This document shows, one piece after another, positions 1 to 13,400 of a DNA stretch of 64,000 bases. Numbering within the stretch: position 1 is the first letter of the stretch; every line of letters begins with the position of its first letter. The translations under genes and the position numbers were made by a program. Origin of the DNA: Chinchilla lanigera (lineage: Eukaryota > Chordata > Mammalia > Rodentia > Chinchillidae); contig NW_004955469.1 of assembly GCF_000276665.1 (NCBI RefSeq), forward strand, positions 9,468,149 to 9,532,148. Direction: 5' to 3'. The notes beneath the pieces were generated by a model. The model had not been told where the DNA came from and searched no databases. It saw only the letters and a program-made list of their open reading frames with translations.

Positions 1-574
1 AGTGATACAGAACATATATATATATATTTATTTATGTCTAGGTATATACACAAATTATTACCAGCAATAGGAAAGTTCTTCATTCTTTGAGACTTGATGA
101 TTTGTAGCTAAGGAAGTAATGAGCCTGTGGTTCTCTTGAATTATTAACATATTGCTTTGTTCCTGATTAATTCACTCAAACAGTTTCCCAATCACAGATG
201 CACCGCCTCTTACCTTGCAGCTCAGTTCCCTCACTAGGGACTGTTTTTCTCTCCCCTGGGGCTCCACAGAGGGCGAGGTGGGTGTGGCCAGGGCAGTTGG
301 TCCCGTGCTAGGACCAGGACACAAGTAGGTTCTGGTCTCCAAACTCTGATTCTGGTCTCAGTCTGGAACTTTAAACTTCTCTGGGCTTCCTTTATTAACC
401 CTATTCTTGGGGTTCAGGGACACATTGCCCCAGAGCTCCAAAGCACATCTCTCTGTGACATTGTTGACCCTGCTCACAGTCCCAGTGCGGTCCTTGAACC
501 TGACTCCCAGCTGAGGGCCTGCCTTCAGATCCACAGAGACAACCCTTCCCTGTTTGTATCTCTCTGGACCCTAG

Positions 575-680
575 AAATGGCCCCATTGAAGACTGGAGTT
601 CAACCTTCTGGCAAGTAGCAGAGAGGATGCAGAAAATGCAAGAGAAACAGGAAGCTTTTGTGCTTAATCCTGCAGTCAGG
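575..680 (+). CDS. GCKR: GCKR exon (human residues 215-250)
   Basis: The acceptor is at ccctag|AAATGG and the donor at AGG|gtagga. The exon reads NGPIEDWSSTFWQVAERMQK and onward, matching human GCKR from N216. The first base completes the split codon of R215, a fructose-phosphate contact. Position 227 is W where human has R. No earlier GCKR exon is visible in bases 1-574. Confidence 0.95.
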
Positions 681-3600
681 GTAGGATTGCTTGCTCCTCT
701 CCCTAACCTGGCCCAAGCATCTGGAATTGCTTGGCACTTGCTTAGATCCTCTGATTTAAGTTCTGTTTATCAAGTAAACTCCTGAGGCAATTTGTGTCAA
801 CTAACAGGTTTTAAATGAAACCCTATTTTCTCACTTACTTTTCACCTTAAGGTATTTCATCTTCATTCCGACTCTGTCTCTCCAATCAGTAGTCATTAAA
901 TGCTTCAATGATCTAGGGCAGTCTCTGTTTAAAGGACCTTTTCCCCATTAGTTTACAGACAGCCTTAACTAACCATTGTTATGGCTCATTTGGTGTCTTT
1001 TACATGCAGTATTTGAATTTTAAATATGGGCTGTGGGAGGCTGAGGCAAGAGGATCACAGGCTCAAGCCCACCTTGACTTAGAGAGACATTGTCTCAGAA
1101 TAAAAAATTAAAAAGGGCTGGAGATGTAGCTCAGTGTAAAAGCCTTGTGTTCAATCCCCAGTATTGGGGGGAAAAGGATGTAGTTTTGTTGTCCTGCCTT
1201 TGTACACCCTCTCCTCAATGGGGCAGGCCTTTGCCTTCAAGGCTCCCACTCCTGTTTGTCTCTGGGTGGTGGGTGCGTGTTGCTGGTGTTGCTCGTGTCC
1301 TCTGCCCTTACATCGACCTTAGCTGAAGCCCCGCTCTCCTCCTCTGCCAATGGCAGGCTCATTTGCTTGTTTGTTTTTGTCTTTTTGAGACAGGGTCTCA
1401 CTGGCCTTGAGCCTCTCAAGCCTCTCATGCAGTTCAGGCTGGCCTTGAGCTCACTTTGTAGCCTAGGCTGGCCCTGAATTTGCAAAGATCCTCCTGCCTC
1501 AGCCTCCTGAATGCAGGGATTACAGGTGTGCACCCCCACGCCCGGCTTGGCTTGGCGGGCTCATTTGTGATACACTCCTTGACCTCCCTTGTGTGAGATA
1601 GGAAGGCAACATTTCCTGCTCCACATGTGCTCATCTCTCTTCTCTGTAGCAACTGGCTCTGTCTTCTTTTCTTGGTCAGTGCTTTCCTCTTTCTTTCTGC
1701 TGTCATCTTTGGTACACCACATTGTGAATCTGTGCCATTGCACTGGGTGCTTCATGGGTCTGTCAAAGTGCTTGAAATATAGTATCTGGGTGGACAAGCT
1801 ACTACAAAATATTGTTCTGGGGAGAGTGAGTAAATGGGTCTTAGAGAGAAAAAGCACTCTGAAAAACCCTTAATCCAGCTGACAGGAGACTCAAGCCCTC
1901 TGACTTCCTCCCAGAGAGGCCTGAATGCACCAAAGGGGTCACCAGAGGTGTCCTTTTCCTACTCTCTTCTCCCCTCAGTTAGGACCACCCCAGTGCTCCT
2001 CCTCACAGCACACCAGGGGGAGGGGGCACCAGGGTTCCTAAGTAGAATGCGTGCCCCGGGGTCACTAACCAGGACTTGCTAACAGAGTTGATGCCCAGAG
2101 GTCACTAACTGGTGGACTCTAGGACCATCCTCTTCACCCCTACACCCCTTGTCCTTGCTTCCTCAGCCTGAGGGTCTCAGCGGCTCCTCCCGGATGAAAG
2201 GTGGAAGTGCCACCAAGATCCTGCTGGAAACCCTGTTATTGGCAGCCCACAAGACGGTAGACCGGGGCATTGCAGCATCTCAAAGGTAGGGAGGGAGGCT
2301 CTAGACGAGAGAGGGGCCAGAGTCAGGCAGTGACAGGGTGAGGCGGGTGGGGGGTGGCAGCTCCAGATCCGGAAGCAGGCTTTCCAGAGTTGACCTTGGA
2401 ATGGGTCAGGTGGCTCAGGCTCAGGTGTGTCCTGCTACACCCTCTGCCCTGACCGGGGTCTCTAACGTGCCTTCCAGACTGCTCCCTGACCTCCTCGGCC
2501 ACTTTCAGCTCACATCCCCACAAGGCTGTCTTGATGCCTGGCTTCCTCTTTCTGCTCTTCAGTTTTCTGCCTCCCAAAACTTATCTGCCCCCACCCTCAG
2601 TGCAGGGTGTTCCTCAGTGCAGTCTGGCTCTCCGGAAAACTTAGTTTTATGGGAACTGTGCTTCCTCCTAGGCAGAGTATAGGGGTGCCTCCACTTTCTG
2701 AGGGAGCTGATGATTTCTCTCCTAGATGCCTCCTGGAAATCCTGCGGACCTTTGAGCGGGCTCATAAGGTGACCTACAGTCAAAGCTCCGAGATTGCCAC
2801 CCTGATGAAGCAAGTCAGCACCAGGTACCTGGGCATGCATTTGGAGGGGGCGCCTCAGAGCAGAGGAGACTCTTGTGAGACGTGTTAACATGGAAAAGTA
2901 ACGGGTCTGGGAGATCCTGGTCAGGGAGGAGGGTGTAGCAGGACACAGCTTATCCTGAGCAACCTCACCCACTCCAAGGTCAACTCTGGAAAGTCTGCTT
3001 CTGGATCTGGACCTGCCATCCCCATCCACCTCACCCTGTCACTGCCTGACTTTGGCCTCTCTGTTGTCTAGAGCTTCCCTCCCCACCTTTGAGACCCATT
3101 ACTTTTGGGTAACGTGTTGGAAGGTTGTGGTTGGCTTCGCCTTTGTTTACCCCTATGTTCTTCCTCGTGTATCTCTGGCTTCTTTTTGTGGTGATCACTT
3201 ATGTCCTGACCTCTGACCCATCCTCAGCCTGGAGAAGAAAGGCCGAGTGCACTTGGTTGGCTGGCAGACCCTGGGCATCATTGCCGTCATGGATGGAGTG
3301 GAGTGCATCCATAACTTTGGCGCTGGTAGGATCCCAGTCTGCACATTTTTCCTGATCCCACCTGACCCCAATCAATTTGGTCTACTATCCAAACCCTCTG
3401 CTGCCAACTCATGGAGACTCCTTAATGTCCTACTTAATAGGCATTTCAGTCAGATGCTTCTTCCTTTGGCTCCCACCTCAGTCCTCAATCCCTCTGTTTT
3501 CACCCCAAGCTTAGCTATGGCCTCTCATATAGGTTATCCCTACCTCACATCCCACTTTCTACGTCCCTCCCAGCCCCATTGGCAACCTCCAAAGTTCCTT

Positions 3601-4165
3601 TGCTATAAAGCCCATCGCTTCTCTTTCCCTGTCTTAAAATTTCCCAGATTTCCGAGACATCCGTGGCTTTCTCATTGGTGATCACAGAGACATGTTTAAT
3701 CAGAAGGCTGAGCTCATCAATCAGGTTGGAGGATAGGGCTGGGGAAGCTGTAAGGGTCCCTGCCGTGCAGAGGGTGGGGGCGCAGGGGCAGATGAGTATG
3801 ATGGCATAAACAGTCTCAAGAAGCAAATATAGATTAGAGATTAAGAGGCTTTGGGGCTGTACACGGAGCGAGGGAAAAGTGGAAGGCTCTGGATTTATCC
3901 CAGGAAACCTGGTTCTAGTTCAGTGACTTGCTACATCATCTTGGGAAAAACACTACCTTTTTTTTTTTTTTTTTTTTTTTAGTACTAGAGGTGGAACCTG
4001 GGGTGCCCTACTGCTATGCTACATCCCCCATTCCTTCTTATTTTTTTATTTTGAGACGGGATCTCACTAAGTTATATAGGCTGGGCTTGAACTTGTGATA
4101 CTCTTGCCTCGGTTTCTCACATAGCTAGGATAGCAGACATGTACCACTATTCTCATTTTAAAACC

Positions 4166-4200
<35 letters not shown>

Positions 4201-6988
4201 CCTATCTATCTATCTAGTGGTACTGAAGATTGGACCCAGGGCCTTTTTTAATTTTTGTTTTGAGACAGGATCTCACTAAGTTGCTAAGTTGTCCAGGCTG
4301 GGCTCAAATTTACAATCCTGCCTCAGCCTCTGAGAGTGCTGGGATTACCTTGTAAAACTGTTTTTCATCTGTAGTCCAAAGGGCTGTATTAGATGTCCCC
4401 TAACGTCCTCTTCAGTCTGCAAGCCTGTGCTCTAGAGTGTTCTCGTGGGACAGACTCTCCGGTCCTCTTCTGCTCCAGGGTCCACAGTTCACCTTCTCCC
4501 AGGAAGACTTCCTGACTTCCATCCTGCCCTCCCTCACAGAAATTGACACTGTCATCTTCATTTTTACCCCGGATGGTGAGAGGGAAGGTGGGCGTTGGGT
4601 GGTGTGAGGAGCTGGAAGTAGTAGAGTGACTTGGAGAAGCTGTCATTTTTCTGGGTCTTGGGATACCGGCTCGGAGGGAGGCACCGGTGTGAGTGTATTG
4701 ATCCAGGGTATCAGGAGGGACATCTGTGCGGCCCATCTTTCAAGGCCACCCATCCTGCAGACAACCTCACAGAAGTGCAGACACTGGTGGAGCAGGTGAA
4801 AGAGAAGACCAGCAATATCCAGGCCCCGGCACACAGCACCGTGGGGCAGTCCCTGCGGGTGAGGGTCCAGTCTTGAAAAAGGCCCTGGGTGGTAGTCACA
4901 GCCTCGCCTTCCTAGACATGTCGCTGTGGGTCCTGTTTCTCTTTAGGCTCCTCTGAAGAAGCTCTTTCCCTCCATCATCAATATCATGTGGCCACTGCTT
5001 TTCTTCGAATATGAAGGGAACTTCATCCAGGTATGGAGGATGGGAGGGTAATATTTGCAGTAGGGGCTAAGAAGGGGAGGGATTCCAGAAATTGGAAAAC
5101 CCCAGGTTGGAGGGGAGAAAGTGTGAAGGTTTGTCTGCCCGCAACTCAGTAGGGCAGATTCTTGATTTACCGGGTTACTTCCAGATCTGGACCTGCCATT
5201 CCCATCCACCTCACCCTGTCACTGCCTGACTCTGGCCTTTCTCTTGTCTAGAGCCTTCCTCCCTACCTTTGAGACCCATTACAAGGCAACAGACTGCTGA
5301 GCTTACCTTGCTCTAAGAATGTGCAAAAGGTCAGGATGGGCCATCAGGCACTTGACAGATGTCCATTTGCCCTTTGGGACAACTTAACTGTTGATACTAT
5401 AGTTGTCATTACTATCCTAAAGCTTATAAGGCACATTTTTTTTGCCAAGTTACACTATGCTGAATTCACTAATATACAGTCCCTGCTTGATCATGAAATT
5501 ACAACCCAGGACAAGCACTGATAGGAATCATAGAAGTCATAATCAGCTTGTGTGCACTTTGCAATTTAGTTTGGAGCAGGCATCAGAAAATCTGGGTTCC
5601 GGGCCAGCTCTGCCGTGCGGCTCCCACAAAAAAAGAAATCTTCTATCCCTGAGCTTTGCTTTTTTGCACACACCACCTGCCCGGGGGCAGAACCAGGGCT
5701 CTGAAGAGTTGCCTGGGGGAGATGTGGTCTCTCATCTGGTGTTCATATCGCCTCCTTTAGGAAGCTTCCGGACTGACTGGACAGTTCACAGGCTGCCTCA
5801 ATGGACTCAAAATTCTTAAGGAAGCTTCTCTTGCCAAAGCAGGAGATCCGCTGTCCTCCTAGTGCACGTCTTTGTCTTCCCTTCCTAATGATGTTCATTG
5901 TCACAACCCTACTTCTTGGCATGCTCCCCCACTTACATGAACCTCTAAAAACCACATGTCACCTTGGCCCTCCTTCATGTCATATACCTCTCCTAACTAT
6001 AGGGTTCTTTATATTGTCATAACACCTAAGATGCCATAACCCTTTGCACCTTCTAAAACATCTCATGATTGTTATCTCAGTTCCCATAACAGCCTCCTAA
6101 GGAATGCATTCAGTTGCATGATTTTACAGCTGAAACTAAGATATTGAGGGATTTTGATCATGGCCGTACAGCTAAGAAATGAATCAGGACTTAAACCCAG
6201 GTCACGTGACTCAAAGTATGTGGTTTATTTTGCTATACAAAAAAATTTCAACCATATCTAAGATTTAAGATACATTCTTTTATTCATTCATTCAACAAAT
6301 ATTAAGTGCTGAGTGTGGTGGTGCACACTTGTAATCCCAGCACTCTGGGAGGCTCAGGCAGGAGGATCTTTGTGAGTTCAAGACCAGCCTGAGCTACAAA
6401 GTGAACTCAAGGCCAGCCTATCGCTTCTCGGCCTTTTGGCTAAGATCAAGTGAACTCAAGGCCAGCCTGAACTACATAGCGAGACTCTGTCTCAAAAAGA
6501 CAAAAAACAAAACAAAACAAAACAAAACCCCATATATGGTCAAATTGACCTCCAAAGAGGTTTATAAATAAAGTGTGAAATTTCTTGTTCTGTCACATTA
6601 TCGTAAACACAAATCTTCACTAATCTTCAATTCATTAACCTTTGCTAATCACCAAAGCCACAAACCTAACAAAAGGTTTTTCTGTGTTGTTTTAATTTAT
6701 ATTTCCTTAATTACTAGGGAGGTTTACTGACTAAACATATGTATTTGCCATATGATTTTTTTCTTTCATGTACTTCTCACGTCTTTTTGGTATATTCACT
6801 CATTCTTTTTTTAAGAGGCATGAGAAGGATTTAGAGGAAGATATAGAACACACTCAAGAGCAGAATGCATTACCCATTCTTCTTGAGCAGGGCATTTATT
6901 TTCCTCTTGATTTGTAAGAGATGTGTAGAGCAACAAAAGTAGCCCTTTTTTCTGTTTTACGTTTTACCTTGTTTATTGTGTGTGTGTA

Positions 6989-7019
<31 letters not shown>

Positions 7020-8201
7020 ATATATATATATATTTTTTTTTTTTTTGGTCTTTTTGAGACAAGGTCTTGCTGTGCAGCTCAGGCTGGGCTTGAGCTCACT
7101 TTGTAGCCCAGGCTAGTCTCAAACTCACAATGATCTTCCTGCCTCAGCCTCCTGAGTGCTGGGATTACAGGCATGTGCCACCAACCCCAGCTTTACATAT
7201 ATATTTTTTTGATGTAGAGACATTTAGTGCACTCAATTGTATGAGTCTTTTCCTTGGTAGTTTTTATCTTTCACTTGATGCTGGTCTCATCTTTCTAAAT
7301 GGATTAATATTATCAGAAACAAGCGGGCTCCCATTAGGGCTTATAAATCCTTAGTTGTAGGTTATGTGCATGAATGCGCATGCGTTTGTGTATGTGTGTT
7401 ACTGGAGATTGAACCTGGGCTCTTACCACTGAGCTACATCCTCAGCCCTTTTTCTTTTTTGAGACAGGTTCTCACTATGTCACTAAGTTGCCCACGCTGG
7501 GCTCAAACTTGTGATCCTCCTGCCTCAGCCTCTCAAGTGCTGGGATTACAGGTGTGGGCCACCATGCCGGGCTTGTAGAAATATTTTTCACAGAAACTGC
7601 TCCACACTTTTATTTTTAAAATTTTCAAGCCTAAAAAATTGCAAGACTAATACAAAGAACAGCCATGTGCTTTTCCCTAGATTCACCAACGCTTTTGTCT
7701 GTGTTTCGTTTCTTTCTTTTCTCTGGATCATTTGAAAGGAAACGGGAGATACCATAACACTTAACACCAGTTACTTTGGAATGTGTTCCCCAAGAACAAG
7801 GACATTCCCTTGTATAACTGCAATATTACTACCCACTCAAGACAAAGATAATTGACATAATACCATTATACCCAGACCATATTCAGATTTCCCTAATTAT
7901 CTTCCTGGTTGCTTTTATTTTCTGGATCCAGGATCCAATCAAGGATGATGCAGTATGTGTAGTTATTAGGTCTCTTCGCTTTAATTAATATCTTGAAGTT
8001 TTCTTTCTTTCTTTCCTTTTTTTTTTTTTCTTCTAGTACTGGGAGTCAAACTCACAACAACTCACCACCTTGTGCTTGCCAGGCAGGTGCTGTGTCGCTG
8101 AGCTAAATCTCCAGCCCTTTCTTTCTTTCTTTTTCTTTCTTTCTTTCTTTCTTTCTTTTTCTTTCTTATCTTTTTTCTTTTTTTCTCTTTCTTTTTCTTT
8201 T

Positions 8202-8257
<56 letters not shown>

Positions 8258-10448
8258 TTTCTTTCTTCTTTCTTTCTCTTTCTTTCTTCTTTCTTTCTTT
8301 CTTTCCTTCCTTCCTTCCTTTCTTTCCTTTCTTCTTTCTTTCTTCCTTCCTTCCTTCCTTTCCTTCCCTTCCTTCCCTTCCTGCCTTCCTTCTTTCCTGC
8401 CTTCCTGCCTTCCTGCCTTCCTTCTTTTCCCTTTTTGTCTGTCTGACATTGATGTTTTAGAAGTCTAGGCAAATTATTTTTAAGAATATGCCTCCCTTGG
8501 ATTGGCTGATTGTTCATTCTATTCAGGTTAAACTTCTTGGCAAGAGCACATGGCAGAAGTTGTGCCCTTACCAGCAAGCCACATCAGGAGGCAGCTGATA
8601 TCAGCTTCTGCTTTTCTCGATGAGGCTGCGTTTGGTCCCTTGGTGAAGATGATGTCTCTTAGCTCCCTGTCACTGTACTGCTCAGCGGTTGCTCACCCCT
8701 GGTTTGAGCACCCATTGGTGGCTCAGTTTTTAGGATGGTGTTTTCTATTTCCATCCCTTCTATCTATATCATTAGGTGAAATTCTTATGCAAGGAAGGGC
8801 ACCCTCTTACTCTCTTTTTCTCTGTCTGTGTTTGGGTAGTGTCCTTCTGGACTCATGAATTTTTTGTTAATGTGTTTTAATGTGTTTTAATGGTACTGGC
8901 ATTTGAACCCAGGGCTTTTGCACTGAGCTATATCCTCAGCCCTTTTTAATTTTTTTTTGGTACTGGGGATCAAACTCAGGACCTTGTGTTTACAAGGCAG
9001 GCACTTGTGCCACTGAGCTATTTCCCCAGCCCTTAATTTTTCTAAAGTTTGAGGCAGGGTCTCATTTAGTTACTAAATTCTGTATTTCTCCAAAAGTAAG
9101 ACCTAACTTGAAAATAAGTGCTGCTTGTTACCATGGTAATGGTCAGTGCTTTGCAGAAGATTATACCTCACCAGTCTCTTGCTCAGTAGCTACCCTTTCT
9201 GGGCAGGTAAGGCATGGTTATTGGGGCTGGCATTTTTGATCTCTAGTTTTCTTTCTTTCTTTTTTTTTTTTTTTCTTTTTGGAACCAGAAATCAAACTCA
9301 AGACCTTGCACTTGCCAGGCAGGTGCTTGTGCCACTGAGCTATATCCCCAGCTTGATCTCTAGTTTTCAAGGCTGATTGTTTTCTGATTAGGTCTTATTT
9401 TCCAGGAAAATGTGGGGCTGGGGATTTAGCTCAGCGGCAAAAGCGCCTGCCTGGCAAGCGCAAGGTCGTGAGTTCGGTTCCCGGTACCGGAAAAAAACCA
9501 GAAAAACCATAAAAAAAATCCAGGAAAATGCAGTGGCACAGGTTGGGGTCAAACTTGGGATCCTTCTGCCTCAGCCTGTCAGAATGCTGGAATTACAGGA
9601 ATGTGCCACCACACCTAGCTTGCTTGTTTCATTTTAATACTTAAGATGAGAGCATACTCAAGTAGGCTCGTTATGAAATATGCACACCCACACTTTTTGC
9701 TGTGGTTTTTTTTTTGCAAAACAAAAACAAAAGGAAACAAAAGAAAAAATTTTCTTAGCCAAAAAGTAGCACACCTTATTTACATCTTGCATTTTTGCTT
9801 GACAAAGTATTTTGAAAATCACTGAAGATCCCTTCCTCATTGGTGTGTGTGGGAGCGGGTACATGTGTGTGTGGAGGGGTGCTTGTGTGTCTGTGTGCAT
9901 GTACAATAGTTTACCTACTCAATCTCCTATGTAGAGCATTTAGTTTGTTTCTAACATTTTGCTTTTACCAATAATGCAGTGAGTATGCATGTATTTTTGC
10001 AATGTTAGAAGTGTCTCTTTGGGATAAGTTCCAGAAGTATTAGAGCTGGTTCAATGGCCAAATACATAAGTAATACTGTTAAACATCGTTAAATTTTCCT
10101 CCCGAGAGTTGTACTATTTACTTTTCACATCAGCAGTGTGTGAGAGTGCCACTTCCGGTGGGTCTCTCCCAGAATATCATCTAGCTTTTGGACTTAGGTG
10201 AACTGACCTGATAGATGAGCCATGCCATTTCCATGTAGTGTTTATTTGTATTTCTTTTACTACATGTGAGGCTGAGCATGTTTCATCTGCTTAAGGAACT
10301 TTAGTACATTTTTTTTTCTTCATGAACTGTTTGTGTGTTTTACTTCTTTTTCTAGTGGGGTTTTAGTCTTTCTGATCCTTTGATTTTGATTCTGTATAAA
10401 TACATCAGGCTTTTATTTTTGATATGTGTTGTTAATATTTTTTCTGTG

Positions 10449-10492
<44 letters not shown>

Positions 10493-13400
10493 TTGAACAC
10501 AGGACCTTGCACTTGCCAGGCAGTCGCTTGTGCCACTGAGCTATATTCCCGGCCCTTTTTCTGTATTTTAACTATGCAACAGTCTGCATTAATTTTTCTG
10601 ATGTTGAACTTACCAATCTATCTTTTACTAAATTTGGATCTTAAGACGCAGAAAGCTTTTCCCTGTACTCAGACTAAAAGAATTCCACCCATGTTTTCTT
10701 CTTGTAAAAAATTTTTTAAAATATGTTTAGATGTTTAATTCTTTAGTTTGTTCTTATATAATGGGACAAGGCATAAATTTCAGTTCTGTCTTTTTCCATG
10801 TAATTTTCCATTTGTCCAATATGATTTATTAAGTACTTTCCTGAGTGATTTGGCCTGCTGCCTGTATCACACACTCAATTTCCTGTGCATTGTTTCATTT
10901 CTGGACTTTCCATTCCCTTCCTTTGGTCTTTCTATTGATGTGCTGCTACCTTATATTCAGTTCTAGATATTTTATGATATATTTAATACCCAATATGATT
11001 AATCTTTCTCTCATTACTCTTTAAGGATCTTCCTGGTTATAATTGCAGGTTTCTTTTCCCATATGAATTTTAAAATGAATATGTTGCAGGCATGGTGGTG
11101 CATGCCTGTAGTCCCAACACTTGTGAGGCTGAGGCAGGAGGATCACCACAAGTTCTAGGCAAGACTGAGGTAGGTAGTGAGTTCAAGGCCAGTCTGAGCT
11201 ACATAGCAAGTCTCTGTCTCAAAAACCCAAAAATAATAAAAATAAAATGAACAGGTCTAGCTCCAAATTATATTAACCTTAAAATATGTTTGTGTTACTG
11301 ATAGTTAATGGCAAAAATGGTTAGCAGTATAATGATATAAACCAAATTTAATTGTACTCTCTCCTAGGGACAGTGTGACATACAGCTTTAGGATCAGTAC
11401 ATACACCAGCCAGCCTCATTGGTCAGATTTCTGTCATGCACTTATTAAATGTATTCCAACACCCTCTTCCCGAAGCTGGCATGCCCAGCTATTTCAGGGG
11501 CTGTAGATTAAAGAGATAAAAGGAGTAGCAACCTGTGTTCTTAGCCTTCTAGGGCCACATGAATCCCTTTTTTTTTTTTTTTTTTTGGTTTTTCTCCGGT
11601 ACCAGGAACCAAACTCACGACCTTGCGCTTGCCAAGCAGGCGCTTTTGCCGCTGAGCTAAATCCCCAGCCCCCACATGAATCCCTTTAATACCTCTATTG
11701 CCCTCCAAATGCAGTAATAGATGTTATAATTGCCACAAAGTGGGCAAGCCGCGTGGGCCAAGGACAGGCGGCAGGCATGCTCACAGTACCTGTGTGTTTG
11801 CGAGCGCTCGTGAGTTTTTTGTTTTCAACATGCTTCCCCACATTCTCTCACCGGTCCAGAAGATGACTGTGGAAAAGTAGGAAATGCCCTCCTCATTGAA
11901 TCAGAAGACTTAGATTAAGTTCTGCTTTGTGTCTCACTAGCATGTGAACTTACTCAAGTTAATTCATGTCTAACCTCTAGTTTCCTCACACATACACATG
12001 CGGATAGAAATACCTATTCCACAGGGGTGCTCTAAAGATTACATGGAATTCATTCTTCAATAGACGCCCATTGAGCAGCAGCCCCGTGTCAGCCATTATC
12101 CAAGGGGCTGGGGCTCTGGAGCACAGTTAGACACCATCTCTCCCTCATTTAGTGGATGAGCCCCAAGACTTCCACTCCTCTTTGTCTGGTACCAAGGAAC
12201 AAGAGGGACATTTTAACAAGAACAAAAACCTACTATAGAAGGAGTCAGAAAAAAATTTTCTCTACCCAGTAGATAAAAGCACAAGTGGGCAAAGCTGCTA
12301 GGTTTTTGCCTGGGACAGTCCTGGTTTATACCCGGTGTCCTAAGATGTACACCCTGGGCTGTTCAAACAAACGTTTTCTATATTTTGGTCACTGGTTTTC
12401 CACCCGTGGCTTCTTATCGAAAACTAGGTTAAATAACCCTAAGTTCTTGCAGGCTGATCAGGCAATCTCCCAAGTGAGAGGATGCAAAGGCTTAAATTAA
12501 TGAGACAATGGCAATGATTTTAGGGCGCTGGGAGGGACTAACTCCCTTACAGCTTCAGTATTCTGAGTTAGCCAAAGACTGCTCTGGGCAGCCCATATTT
12601 ATTTGGTTTTCAAACAAAGGAAGAGGATACTCAAGAAAACGCAGAATCTCACAGGACCTTGGGAGAATTTTCCCAAGTAGTAAATGATGTCAATGAGAAG
12701 AACTACCTTATCTTTATGTTGGTATTTACTGTAGGAGTGTGGCGGCTGCAGCTGCAGTCTCTTTGTACTAATTTGGGTTGGAGTCTTCGGCTGTGGCCTT
12801 ATCTTGTCAGACAAGGTGCCTAAGCTTCAGACAAGTCACAAGTAAACATGGAAAGCCAATTGGTTAATATTAAATCCTGCTCAGAGCCACTTTGTAGTGG
12901 TCCCCAACAGTTTCTTGTCCATCCTGCTGCTCTGCTGTCCTCTAATTTTTGACAGCCTCATATGTGTGTCTTTTTTAGAAGTTCCAGCGTGAGTTGAGCA
13001 CCAAGTGGGTGCTGAATACGGTGAGTACAGAGGCCCATGTGCTACTGGGGAAGATCCTACAAAACCACATGCTGGACCTCCGCATTGGCAACTCCAAGCT
13101 CTTCTGGCGGGCACTGGCCCTGCTTCAGGTAGGAATGTAATGGATAGAGCTCAAAGTCCAGGCTGCCGTGGGAGAGCATTTTGCAAAGGGAGGGGATGTA
13201 CGGGGGTAAGACATGATTTTTCTCCTGCTCCTTTTATCTGGAGCATCCTTCCTGTCTGTGAACACATGGGCACGTGAGCGTGAGCTGTGACTGTTAGCCA
13301 AGAGACTTCCAGTTACAAGCATATAACAGAAACCAGCTCACATTGGTTTAAGCTAAAAAGGCAAATGATTGTTCTTGTAATTGAACAATCCTAGGGCAGC

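Larger units (their letters stand above)
7585..8870. mobile_element. L1 3'-UTR type remnant (L1ME-like), interrupted
   Basis: Motifs at 7670-7700 (ccctagattcaccaacgc), 7760-7985 and, after an ID and a TTTC tract, 8455-8700 (attcaggttaaacttcttgg, atcaggaggcagctgatatc) follow the order of old L1ME-type 3' regions as I recall them. Subfamily is not assigned. Confidence 0.55.

Noticed and set aside
6920..7106. Ile/Tyr/Ser-rich forward frame
   Set aside because: It translates the (TATC)n/(TA)n microsatellite and the adjoining B1.
8033..8577. Lys/Glu/Arg-rich frames on the - strand and Phe/Ser/Leu-rich frame on the + strand
   Set aside because: They are translations of the (TTTC)n/(GAAA)n microsatellite.
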